Shown here in pieces: positions 42,652 through 53,109 of a stretch of 64,000 bases of DNA (the first letter of the stretch is position 1; the number at the start of each line of letters is the position of its first letter). The stretch comes from Favolaschia claudopus (lineage: Eukaryota > Basidiomycota > Agaricomycetes > Agaricales > Mycenaceae). A model generated the notes under the pieces. The model searched no databases and had not been told where the DNA came from. It worked only from the letters and a program-made list of their open reading frames with translations. The translations under genes were made by a program, and so were the position numbers. The stretch lies in NCBI GenBank assembly GCA_037176885.1, contig JAWWNJ010000183.1, positions 186,001-250,000 on the forward strand, read 5' to 3'.

Positions 42652-43938
42652 CTACTCCCCAAGTTTGCGAAGATTTTCCTTAACCAGTCGAATGTCAACT
42701 CGCATCCCCTGCGCCCTCAACTCTTGCACCACCGGCAGCCGCTCATTATTCTCATTCTCCCCGCAGAAACTCTCCATATACCTAACCGTCTCGTCTTCAA
42801 GCTGCCCCACATATAGTTCGAATTCCGTCAACCCCGATGCCGCACGCGCTACCAACACGTTCATCAGGGCAGAAAACCACCCTCGCAGACGCGTTGTCGT
42901 CATCCCATAGTGCTGGACTGTTAGACTCGTAAGGCTAGGGAGTAAGGGCAAGTTGGAGCGGTCCGCGAGAATCTCGTAGAACACAACCTCGGCGAGACCG
43001 CCTACGCAGAGGTGCAAAGACGGCAAACCGCCGAGAAGGCGGAGGACGCGCTCAAACGTGGGGCGGTATTCTGTCATAATACTATCACTATCTTGCGGCC
43101 AGGGGTAGAGACGTACTTCTCTGAGGGGAGGGGCGGAGCGGACGAGGAATCCGGCGAATTCGTCCAGATGGCTTTTAGACCACAGGATGAGTTCGAGGTG
43201 GGTGAGGGAGGGGAGGGTGAGGTCTTTCAGTATGCATGACTCTCCGGACTCGGCGTTGACGATGTTGAGCATCGTGAGAGAGGTGTGGAGCGTCGGACTC
43301 GGAGAAGAGATTGTTGGGCGCGATAAATATCGTTCGCCGAAGACCAGTAAGCGCAATTGCGGCGTGCAGCGAAGGATCTGCGAGATTACGGCGGCGTCCA
43401 ACGAGCCTTCGTTGTAGGAGTAATTGTCCTGTAGCCGAAGCGTGTGCAGAGAAGGAAAAGTGGTGTTCCCCAGCGGAAATATGAAGAGGTATTGGATGCA
43501 GGGCAATACGAGCTCGCGGAGGTGTGTCGCGTGGGAAACAACGATGCGGGTGATTTCTTCGTACAGGGACTGGGACCCACGGAATGAAAGGTAGAGGGGA
43601 CGTGTTTTCGCCCGGGCGAGCCATGCGTCGAGAAACGCTGTGTAGTCTGGAGTGATCATGAATTTTGAGGGAATCCGAATCTCGACGTTCGACCAGATTT
43701 GGGGGGCGGAGAGTGCGGTTTCGGACCAGTGGGTGCATACGCCGAGGAGTGTGAGCGGCTCAGAGAGCGTGGCGTGGCGCTCGTGAGGGTGAGGGATGTA
43801 GTGGGTGAAAATTTCGCATGAAATTTCGTGAGGAAGATGGGCCACGGGGTCGCGTAGTCTCTTAAGCTGATGTTCATAGACTGTGTCACGCTCCCCTTGG
43901 TCGAGCGGCGCTGCTTCATCTGAAGGATTCGGTGACAT
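42652..43938 (-). CDS. F-box protein H (intact paralogue of E)
   Basis: 428-residue single-exon family member. It starts MSPNPSDEAAPLDQGERD at 43938, has the F-box DPVAHLPHEISCEIFTHYI and TLLGVCTHWSETALSAPQIW, a full leucine-rich region and the end motif LRAQGMRVDIRLVKENLRK with stop at 42652. It is very similar to split gene E along its length, including the point where E is interrupted (GGLPSLHLCVGGLAEVVFYE). It is thus probably the surviving functional copy. Head-to-head with a P450 fragment and F-box I. Target unknown. Confidence 0.88.
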   Translation of the reverse strand: MSPNPSDEAAPLDQGERDTVYEHQLKRLRDPVAHLPHEISCEIFTHYIPHPHERHATLSEPLTLLGVCTHWSETALSAPQIWSNVEIRIPSKFMITPDYTAFLDAWLARAKTRPLYLSFRGSQSLYEEITRIVVSHATHLRELVLPCIQYLFIFPLGNTTFPSLHTLRLQDNYSYNEGSLDAAVISQILRCTPQLRLLVFGERYLSRPTISSPSPTLHTSLTMLNIVNAESGESCILKDLTLPSLTHLELILWSKSHLDEFAGFLVRSAPPLREVRLYPWPQDSDSIMTEYRPTFERVLRLLGGLPSLHLCVGGLAEVVFYEILADRSNLPLLPSLTSLTVQHYGMTTTRLRGWFSALMNVLVARAASGLTEFELYVGQLEDETVRYMESFCGENENNERLPVVQELRAQGMRVDIRLVKENLRKLGE

Positions 43939-44062
43939 GATGGGGAGACAGCATAAAATGTTTTATTTGGTTCGTAAATAACGGCAAGCACGGCAGAATA
44001 ATGACGTGGAACGGTTAACCACGTGGTCCGGCAAAACCCGGAGTTTCTTGCTCTCCCCCACG

Positions 44063-44161
44063 ATGTTCCTCAAGCTCTTTATCTCAATTGCAGGCACCCT
44101 AGCAGCCTATGCGCTATACAAGATTGCGGGTATTGTCTACCAGAACTCAGCTTTCCGTTGA
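44063..44161 (+). pseudogene. Cytochrome P450 first-exon remnant
   Basis: Encodes MFLKLFISIAGTLAAYALYK then a short tail and stop. It is a copy of exon 1 of the P450 fragment at 40502 together with about 50 bases of its promoter (CCCGGAGTTTCTTGCTCTC). No later P450 exon follows; F-box I sequence begins within 100 bases. Confidence 0.75.
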
Positions 44162-44254
44162 GCAAGTTTAAATTCAACATCTCGAAATTTTTCTAAGTCA
44201 AAACAACCGCCGGCTACTGGCTAAAACGGCTCGTGTTTGCCGATCACTCCATTC

Positions 44255-44289
44255 AAGGACAACGTGGACAAGTTGTCCACGTTGTCCTT
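44255..44289. repeat. Perfect 17-bp inverted repeat just upstream of F-box I
   Basis: AAGGACAACGTGGACAA, one central G, then the exact reverse complement, ending 7 bases before the start codon at 44297. In the related sequence before fragment G only one arm is present (near 41841-41860), so the palindrome arose by a local inverted duplication. In RNA it would fold into a hairpin directly before the AUG. Confidence 0.85.
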
Positions 44290-44296
44290 TGCGCTC

Positions 44297-45556
44297 ATGG
44301 CTACCCAATCCGACACCGTCACAGAGCTTGAGGCTCGTCTCGCGGAGGTTGAGGCTGGTATCGAGAAGCTTTGCCAGGCTAGGATCGACATCCACCGCCA
44401 GCTCAATAACCTACGCGATCCCATCGCCAGCCGACTTCCTCTGGAGATCTCATCCAGAATATTTCTCTTCTGTGTTCCCCCGCCTCAGGTGTACGGTACT
44501 CTATCGGCCCCAGTTCTCCTTCTCCGGATATGCACCTCCTGGACAGAAATTGCGTTGTTCACGCCCGTGATTTGGGCCAATCTACATCTGGAGCTTCCCG
44601 ACGAACTCAGCCCCGAATTTGTGCATCTGCTGGAAGCATGGCTGGCGCGCGGAAAAGCGTGTCCGCTGCTCCTCTCTTTGGAAGGACCTCCGGATTTGCA
44701 CCCCGAGATTAAACGACTTGTAGCTGCCCATGCCCAGCGTCTTATTGCTCTCGAGATACACACGCACTCCTACCTCTCGCTCTTTGCAGATGAGACCGTG
44801 TTCCCTGCACTAGAGCTCATCTATGTGTATGACCCACGTCAAATTGAAACACAAAACATTCTCGACGCTCTGCGGGCCTCGCCCCGCCTCGAGACGTTCG
44901 GTAGTGATGCGCACATCGTACTGGATGAGATCGTCTCCCAAAACGATGCCCATGGCGTTCATCAAACTCTGCGCAATCTCAACATCGGCGCCTCTTTCTG
45001 GACTCCAACGTCGGTTTTGCCGTACCTCACGTTGCCGGCGCTGTATGGCCTCGAGGTGATGATATTAGATGTGAATTTACTCGAGTGTCTGATTTCGTTC
45101 CTCACTCGCTCACCGCGATTGAGGACTTTGACCCTTCAAGTTCATGCGGCGGAAAGGAGTTGGCCACGGCATTGCGTGGAACATTTGTTGGATACGATCC
45201 CTAATCTCCAGACCTTACGCATGACGACTCGCACAGACTCCCAAGCTCCCGATTTTCAGGACACCTTGATTGAGGTCCTTACAAACAGCAAATATCTTCC
45301 CGAGCTCACACAGCTCACGCTCGCCGCATCTCAGGTCCCCGCAGTTCATTGGTATACCACCGTAACGACCATGCTATACAATCGATCGAACACCCTCCGT
45401 TCTTTCGCTCTTCAGTGGCCGGCGATACAGGAAGGAGGTACCGTGGTCCTCCCTGCGGAACCAAAAGAGGAGGACAAAAATGTTTTCCGTCAACTTTCTC
45501 GTGAAGGGATGAAGATTGATCTTGGACCGTATTTTCGCTTCCTCGACGAGGAGTAG
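44297..45556 (+). CDS. F-box protein I
   Basis: 419-residue single-exon member. It starts MATQSDTVTELEARLAEVEA (the ATG at 44297 matches fragment G; an earlier in-frame ATG at 44237 lies upstream of the palindrome). The coiled coil is followed by the F-box DPIASRLPLEISSRIFLFCV and LLLRICTSWTEIALFTPVIW, then a complete leucine-rich region and the end motif LSREGMKIDLGPYFRF near the stop at 45556. Probable SCF substrate receptor. A strong 5' hairpin could reduce translation (inference). Confidence 0.88.
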   Translation: MATQSDTVTELEARLAEVEAGIEKLCQARIDIHRQLNNLRDPIASRLPLEISSRIFLFCVPPPQVYGTLSAPVLLLRICTSWTEIALFTPVIWANLHLELPDELSPEFVHLLEAWLARGKACPLLLSLEGPPDLHPEIKRLVAAHAQRLIALEIHTHSYLSLFADETVFPALELIYVYDPRQIETQNILDALRASPRLETFGSDAHIVLDEIVSQNDAHGVHQTLRNLNIGASFWTPTSVLPYLTLPALYGLEVMILDVNLLECLISFLTRSPRLRTLTLQVHAAERSWPRHCVEHLLDTIPNLQTLRMTTRTDSQAPDFQDTLIEVLTNSKYLPELTQLTLAASQVPAVHWYTTVTTMLYNRSNTLRSFALQWPAIQEGGTVVLPAEPKEEDKNVFRQLSREGMKIDLGPYFRFLDEE

Positions 45557-46629
45557 TTCGAGATGGTCGTGGTCGTGGCTGGAATTTATGGGGAATTGAA
45601 AGCGGTTGAAACTGGACTCTTTTGCTTGTACCTGTATCGTAAGACACAGTCAACCTAACGGAAATCATAACGCACACAAATTCTGAAGTTCACCACTAGA
45701 AAGAGATTTTTCCAAGTGGATTACCGAGCTTGAAGTGTCCAACTGCGAACCATCGGATTGGACGACTTTCGGACCGTAAATTCGCGTCAAGGTCAAAATG
45801 TCCGCGTTATGCTTCTTCGCTCGATCAAATATCCGGTGTGCTTCTGTGAAGAGCTCCAGTGAATGGTTCTGTGCGGGGTGAGTTGAATGTCGAAGGGCCT
45901 TTGTTCAGAGAAAAAGGTGTCTGGAATCCGATGCTTCATCGACCTTTGATTGTTTTTAATTGTTGAACGGTAAGTTTGCAGGTTCGAGTGGAAAGGAAAG
46001 GCACAGATTGGTTTAATTGGTTGGCCGCGGCATGAATCACTGACTTTCCTGACTTCACTTGGGCGTTGTTCGGTTCGGCAATTAGCGCCGACGTTCAGAC
46101 GTCAAGGGCCTAGAGAAATGCATTGTCGCCGGAATGTGCGACGTCTAGGAACTTCGATTATATAAGTTAGTGCGAATAAATTTGCTGGCAGTTTCCGAAC
46201 AAGCTTCGATGTCAGTCACGGAAGTGAAGAGTGACTGCAGCTGATTACGACGGCGTCGGGGAACGTCTGGAGTGAATAGGGTTGAGTGGAGTTCTCTACT
46301 GTTATGCAGAGCGGTGCGTAGTTTGCGATGGAGTTCATAGGGTCGACGATTCATCAGGAAATATTACTTGGTTTCACGGACATCGGTGTAGAGGAATATT
46401 TCGAAGCGCGAGCCAGTGAATCAATCACCTTCGTGCCAGAAGACTGATCCAGCGCCTAACATTAAAATTGTCCCCTTACTCGAAACCGCAAAAACGCGCT
46501 ACGCAGGAAGCGGAAACGAAAAACGTGACCGCGTCTCGAAGTGACAGCTCCCTAAATGGCAAGCGACAGTGACAGATTGTGACGCGCCTCTTCACAGAAG
46601 CCATCACCCTCGTCGAAGGCGGGGGCGGG
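45557..46629. other. Intergenic region upstream of the PUF gene
   Basis: About 1.1 kb with no convincing gene. A short reverse-strand frame near 46145-46354 has no recognisable features. The right end (46500-46629) has GTGAC-rich sequence (GACAGTGACAGATTGTGACG) leading to the PUF promoter. Confidence 0.35.
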
Positions 46630-46638
46630 TATATAAAG
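46630..46638 (+). promoter_or_regulatory. TATA box and CT-rich start region of the PUF gene
   Basis: TATATAAAG at 46630-46638, followed by a long pyrimidine tract (46660-46710, CTTTCTTTCTTACTCCCTCC), the usual fungal transcription-start arrangement. Confidence 0.6.
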
Positions 46639-46659
46639 GCCTCCAGGGCGCCCAACCTC

Positions 46660-47925
46660 TTTCTTTCTTACTCCCTCCTTCTCCTCCTTCCTTCTCTTCG
46701 TTTTTGTCTTCTTTCAACCGCTGAAGCTCGCTAGAGACACGTATAGATTGAGCTTAGGGTATGTCGTCTTGTTTCGCCTTTAGTCCTTTCGTTTCTTTTG
46801 TTTTCTTGGACGCGGTTTGCGGAGGTGGTGAATGAGGAGGGATCTGAGCTGCAGATGAACTCGCTGGTCGTAGATGGGGCCGATGGTGGTCGTCGTCGTT
46901 GGTGTGGTGTTTGTTCTCTTCTGTTTTCTTTCCTTTCCTTTCTTCAGGGTCTAGCTTTGACTTGGTGGGTCTCAAGTCGAGCTAGGACGTGTCGAATGAA
47001 CGTTCTATTCTTCTGACACTCCCTCCGTTTCGCCCGGTACTTCTCGTTGACCGTTCACTTGGATGTTGTGTGCTTGATTTCTTCTTTTGTTTTCTCTCTC
47101 TTCTTCCCTTTGTTTCATGGTTTTGCGTTGGTTTGGGTCTGCCAGGTGTGCTAGTGGTGCCGCAATGGACCCTGCCTCTCACCTTGCCCTTCCTAGCCCT
47201 TTTCTTCCTTTCTTTTTCCGTCATCTTCCTTCGGTTCTCGTGTCAACCTCGAGAGCTTTTGAAGTGCTTGCCTCGCGTCTTGTTTGACGCTTCCCTCATC
47301 TTCCCTTTCTGAATTGGCCCGTCTTCGCTTCTGTCAAGTCTCTTCTTTTCAATTGACGTCGTGTCCTTGTCCGTTTCTTTTTGTTCTTCCTCATCTTTTC
47401 GATTGGAGACATGGAGATGAGCCCCGGAGAGCTGTTTCTCGTCATCTTATCACCTTTGGCTTCTTTCCTTACCAGTCTCAGTCTCAGTCTCCAATCCGCT
47501 TCTCTCGTCTGTTTTCTTCGTAGTACTTCCTTCATATAACGAAACTCCGATTCCTTATCCCATCTTGCCTCCGGTTCATTCACAGCTCGAGGCTACTTGT
47601 CTCTTTGGGTTACTCTTTCCGAAAGACCTCTCGAGAACCTCGATCCTTTCTCCTTCGTTTTGACGTGTGTATCCTGTGCCTTAGTGCCCTCCCGTCTCGG
47701 TTATCGCTTGTCTTGGGGCCATCCGCGACGGCTTCGACATCTTACCACCTTCGTTCTCGTCGCTCCGGTGGTCTATCTTCTGCATCGGGACTACTCAGAC
47801 GACTCATGCTTTGCTTTTTCTTCTCATCCCATTCACTCTTTCTCCTCTCTTGTCACCTTCGGACGCTGACCGTGATTTCCTTAGCCTCCGCATCAACCCT
47901 CTTCATCGCCAGCCTGCACCTCACA
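46660..47925 (+). other. Long 5' leader region of the PUF gene
   Basis: About 1.27 kb of T/C-rich sequence between the promoter and the likely start codon. The donor-like GTATGTCG at 46759 suggests a leader intron. Many short upstream ATGs and frames (for example at 46989 and 47605) lack protein-like features. A long leader is common for RNA-binding regulators that are themselves controlled post-transcriptionally (inference). Confidence 0.4.
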
Positions 47926-50900
47926 ATGCAGCAGCATCCTCACCCTCACCATCATCACCCCCCGCCCTTTCCTCACCCCATGTACGACCACAGCTCTCCA
48001 CCACGCCAACAGCCTCCTCCATCCGTCGCACCACCCCCGCCAACGTCCTCTATATGGGCGCCTCAGCCCCTTGCGGGCGACACCGCCTGGCCGCGCGGCA
48101 TTGAGGCATTCTCCCGCTCGCCGCTCACCCGCGAAGACCTCTATGCTTCTTTGGCGCATGGGGCGATTGGGGACGGGCGTGGTGTGGGGATTGGGATTGG
48201 GAATAAGAATGTGAATGTGAATGTGAATGTGAGCGAGGGGAGCCCCGATTTGCGGGCTGATAGTGTGCGTGTTAACGTTCTCTCCTTGATATTCTTTCTT
48301 ACCTGACTGACGAACATCTCTCACAGCACGTCGAACAGCTTTTCCGCACGCTCAACCTCAACTCGCCGGAACCCATGCTCGCTGCCTCGCTCTCGCGTGC
48401 GTCTCCCGGGTCGGCGGTATCCGTCGGCAGCGGGCGGAGCGCCCGCAGTGGTCACAGCAGCAATGGCAGCGGCAGCGGCGGAGTGAAGCAGCCTCGTCCC
48501 AGCCTCACCCTCGATCTCAGCTTCGCCACCTCTACCTCCACCACCGCATCTACCTCGTCCATCTCAAACAATAACTCCTCTATCAACTCGACCTTCGTGT
48601 CGACTACGAGCTCCTCGAATACGGATCATTCCCAGTCTGCATCTGCGGGGAATATGTCTTCTTGCTCTGGGCTTGGTGCGAAGGTGGATGGGGATGTCGA
48701 CGGAGTGGGGGGAGGGAATCTGAGCATGGTCGATACCTCCTCGACGTCGTCTGCGTTTTTGAGCGCCTCGGAGGGAGACTTGTCCATCCCTTCGCTTCCC
48801 TCGTTGACGAATTCCGACTCGAACAACTCAGCCACCGTCTCTGCACCTCTCTCCACTGCCGTCGCTCCCACCGCTGCCCCAAACAATCCCAGCGCCGTCA
48901 CCAACAACAACACCGGCGACGCCGAGGACCCCAACGCGTTCGTCTACCCGCAGTTGCCCGACTTCTCCCCGCTCTCGATCTCCTCTGTCTTACTCACACC
49001 GCTCGATTCTCCTCGTGGGCATGGGCAGGGGCATGGGGGATTGCCTCTCTCCCCGACGCAGGCAGTGCATTCGCCGATTCGCGGAGGCGGTGGTGGGCAG
49101 CAGCAGCAACAGCCGTCGTCGATGCCTTCGCCGATTGGGCACCCGCCGGGGATGCATTCGCCGATGGGTCAGGGGCAGCAGCTGTACTCGCCTACGCATG
49201 GCCAGGGGTTGATGCATTCGCCGACTGGCCTGGGTGCGATGTTCAAGGAGCGGGAGCGCGCGCCTACCTATGAGCCGGTGTCGCCGTTTGCCCCGGTGCA
49301 GGAACTCGTTGGGGTTGGGCATGAGAGGCTGCAGACGCTTGGTGGGGGAAACGGAAACGGTGGCGTAGGATTTGGGTTAGGCTCGGGATTCGCTAATACC
49401 AAGGACGCGTTTGGCATGGGTATCAACGCCCATGCGCATGCGCATACCCGCACCCACACTCACACCCACAACCACGCGAATGGAAGCAGCAGCATCCCGA
49501 CCTCGACTGTGCATACGCCCCTGCTTGGCAGCGTTGGTGGAGGCAACGGCAACGGCGCCGGCGGTGTGAATTCGACGCCGCGCTTCGTGTCGTTGCCGTC
49601 GACGCCGTTGCAGATGCCTTCGTCGTTCGGGTTTGACTTTGTGGGTGCTGGTGCTGGTGGTGGAGGAGGAGGAGGAGGTGCGGGTGGGATCGAGGGGCAG
49701 GGACATCAGCTTCCGTATTATCAGCACCAGCATCAGCATGCGCGGGGGATGAGCGCCGGTGCGATTGGGCTTGAAGGTGGTGGTGGATCGGGGATGGGGC
49801 TTGACTATCGTAGCGATTGGCTGCGTGCGGAGGACGGGATGGGGTTGGGGATGGGGATGCAGGGTTTGGGGCAGGAGGGCGCGGGGGCTTATCGTCTTGG
49901 CTTGGGCTTGGGATCGGGGATGGGGTTTGGCGCACAGCAGCAGCAACAGCAGCGTGGATTGGGGCTCGGGTTCGTGCAGCGGGAAGGCGGAGGAGCCGCG
50001 GGGATGGGGACGGGGAGCTTGTACGCGGGGGAGGAGGTGGGGATGTCGCCTCGAGGAAGTGCGGCGCTGGGGCGGTCGGCGTTTGGATATCAGCAGCAGC
50101 AGCAGCAGCTCGAGCAGGCGCAACAGCATCTTCGTACGCAGCGGCTCGTTCAGCAGCAGCAGCAGCAGGCGCAAAGACAGCCACAGCAGGATCCGTTTGG
50201 GGCGCTGTGGGATTTGCGCGGGGGTTCTGAAGGGACCCTTGGGGGCGGGGGAGGTGTAGGCGCTACTGCTGGTACGATTGGGGATGCGGGTGGAGGTGCT
50301 AATTTTGGCGGCGGTCATGGTCAAGGACACGGACACGGACATGGTCATGCGCGTGAAGGACGGTCGGCGAGTGCGGGTGGGCATGAGGTTAGTCTTTGTC
50401 TTCCTCTTACGTTCTCAGTTTTCGTTGATGCTAACAATTACTTCCCGCAGCCCATCAACTTCCTCTCACTCCTCCACCCCGCCTCGTCGCCGCCGTACGC
50501 AGCTTTCGTCGCTCGCATCATCAAGAGCGCCGATCAGCAGGCGAGTATCTTTCTTCAGCAGAAGCTCAAGGTACGTTTTTTTTTGTTCTCGCCCTTGTCT
50601 CGTTTCTTTGCTGATGCCGTTTTCCCTTTCGTAGGTTGCTGGGGCCGAAGAGCGCGCTCGTATTGTCGATGCTATCTGTGCTCGCGGCGGGGAGATGATG
50701 ATGCATCGGTACGTCTACTCTGTTACCCTTGGCCTCTCTCTCACTCTTTCACCGTCCGCAGCTTTGGCAACTGGGCCGTACAGCGTTGTCTTGAGGCTGC
50801 TACGGGTCCGGAGGAACGCCGCAAGATTGTTGCATGCATGCGGTGCGTCTTCCTTCGTCCCTCTCTTCGGCAATGTGTAGTCGCTCATTGCTGCGTACAG

Positions 50901-52069
50901 TGGACGCATCGTCGACCTCGCGACCAACTGCTACGGCTGTCATGTCCTCCAGAAGGCTCTCGATTGCGAGGAGGAGGAGGTCCGCTTGCTGATCGTCTCG
51001 GAACTCCTCATGGGTGATCCTGCGCAGACGCTCGTTAATAAGCATGCTTCTCATGTCTGGAGTAAGGTATGCTGGCTCCTCTTTCGTCCCTTCGCGCTTC
51101 GTATACATCTGCTGATGCCCTTCTGCTAGATCATGGAGCTTTCGTGGACACCACCGGCGCCGCCTATCTTCGCCTAGTATGTCGGCTGTATCTTTGTCGT
51201 CCTCCATACTCATTGCCTCCTCAGCGTCAACAAGTCTCTCAAGGGCAAGTGGGCAGCTCTCGCATGCCATGAGACCGGGTCGCTCGTCGTACAGGTGTGT
51301 GCTTGCGTGCTGTCGACTTCTCCTTCTCACTGCCCCTTGCAGCACGCCTTCGAGAACCTCGAGGAGACCGCCAAGGATGGCATCGTTGATGAGCTGCTCG
51401 GGCAGGGCATCACCGTCTTCGGCGAGGTCGCGAAGAGTCAATGGGGATCCTATTGCATCCAGCATAGTAAGTCCCTCCCGCCTCCATCCATCAGCTTCTA
51501 TCTCATGATGACTGTCTTCAGTCCTCGAGCACGGCTCGGAGAATCACCGCCAGATGGCGCTCGAGCACCTATTGACCGGTCTCCTCGAATTCGCCACCAA
51601 CGAGCAGGGGAGCAAGTCCGTCGTCAAGGCCCTCAAGGAAGGCGGCAAGGGGACCCTCGACCGTGTCGTCGGGCGTATGTGCGAGCCTGCTAAAGGGTAC
51701 GTTGCTGACAGCTTCCTTCTCCTACCTCCGCCCTCATCGTGTCCGCCAGCGCTCGTCGTGCGATGATCGTGGATCTCGCCCTCTCGCTCACCGGGAGCCA
51801 GCTCATTGCCAGCGTCTTGCCAACGGTATGCTGTCCCGCCGCGGAATACCACTTCCCTTTCGTGCTGATCGATGTGGGTGTAGGCCGACAAGGACCAGCG
51901 CGCGTTGCTGTACGATTGTATCCGTGGTCACATCGTCACCCTGCGCGGCTGCAAGACGGGATCGAAGGTTATCTGGCTCTTGTATGTCCTGATATTATCC
52001 TTACCTCGTCATTCTCTCATGTCGTCGTCCTTCCGCAGCGACCGAATGCGTGCGTACTATGGATACTAA
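47926..52069 (+). CDS. PUF (Pumilio-family) RNA-binding protein
   Basis: Predicted cytoplasmic regulator that binds mRNA 3' UTRs and recruits decay or repression factors. It starts MQQHPHPHHHHPPPFPHP. A very long low-complexity N-terminal region (Ser-, Gly-, His- and Gln-rich; CAG tracts near 50090-50110 and 50152-50168) precedes the Puf repeats. The repeats are visible as ADQQASIFLQQKLK, FGNWAVQRCLEAATG, NCYGCHVLQKALD, KHASHVWSK, ETGSLVVQ, SQWGSYCIQH, NEQGSKSVVKALKEGG, TGSQLIASVLPTADK and KTGSKVIWLF, ending DRMRAYYGY with TAA at 52067-52069. The domain is split by about eight small introns, while the N-terminal region is one exon of more than 2 kb. An upstream ATG at 47605 is in frame but less likely. 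Probably essential and single-copy. Confidence 0.88.
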
Positions 52070-52889
52070 ATCTTTTCCTTTACTTCGCTTCCATCATCCG
52101 CCAAACTTTTGTAAGCGTTCAATATCCTTCCTCCGTCCGCACGCTGATAGCTGCTCAGCACTATCGATATTATTCGAAGATTTTCTTTGCATCATCATCC
52201 TCCCATTGGCACCGAATATCAGCCTCGTATGAAAGAAACGATCAAAATCACTTGCCTTGTTCGACACGAAAAAAACGGAAAATCTTATTGCAGGACCTTA
52301 TCTCGCCCAGCATAACGCAGGCGATTCCTCACAGCTTACTCGCATCGCATTCACATATCAATTCTTCTCATCGCATCGCACTCCAGGCCTCGCTCTTCGC
52401 CAATATCGAATAGACCAATCAATCATGCAGCAATCTCGGAACAAAATAATTCATATCAACCATCCACGTATCGACTGCACGCATCCATCCATCCACGCAT
52501 ATACTCTGTTTCTGGTTTCCTATGGACCTCTGCCTACGTATCATCAAATATTTCTCTGGCTTTCAGCATATCATCATCGCATCGCATCGCAAAACCATCA
52601 TCCATTTTCTGCCTCATCCTTCTTTTGCATCGTGTTTCTTCATTGTTTCTTCGACGCTTGTTATTTGTTGCACCTACGTACGAACGAAAGGCTCTCTGCC
52701 TTTATTTGACATTCATTTCTGCCTGTATTTTTCATGCTCATACGATCGCATAGATATCATTACTGCATACATACATACGAGAATCTGAACGCACACTGTA
52801 TCGTCTATCCCACATTCCCTTGTAGCAATTGAACTGTGTTTGTGTCCTTAGCTTGATTGTGCTTCAAGCATTCTCCCTTTCAACTGTAA
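52070..52889. other. 3' flank of the PUF gene up to the CACTA element
   Basis: AT- and CAT-rich (CATCGCATCGCA repeats near 52360-52380 and 52570-52590) with no recognisable gene; probably a long 3' UTR. It ends at TAA (52887-52889), the target duplication of the CACTA element. Confidence 0.5.
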
Positions 52890-53109
52890 CACGGCGGGCA
52901 ATCTGCTGTCATTTGCGGAGGCGGAAGCCACTGTCATTTGTGCTCACTCAAGCTGTCATTTGTTGCTCGAGTTGTCATTTGCGGACCTGTGACCGGCATG
53001 GTCTGGTCCGAGTGTCACTGTAACCATGGAAGAAAATTGAATAATAGATAAATTGAAGATAGGAAATACATAAGAAACTAGTCTAAGAAACTAGTTATTT
53101 GTTCGGCAC

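Noticed and set aside
49377..50384. Long reverse-strand frames opposite the PUF low-complexity exon
   Set aside because: They mirror the Gly/Gln/Ser-rich repeats of the real gene on the other strand, giving Pro/Arg/His-rich shadows without domains.
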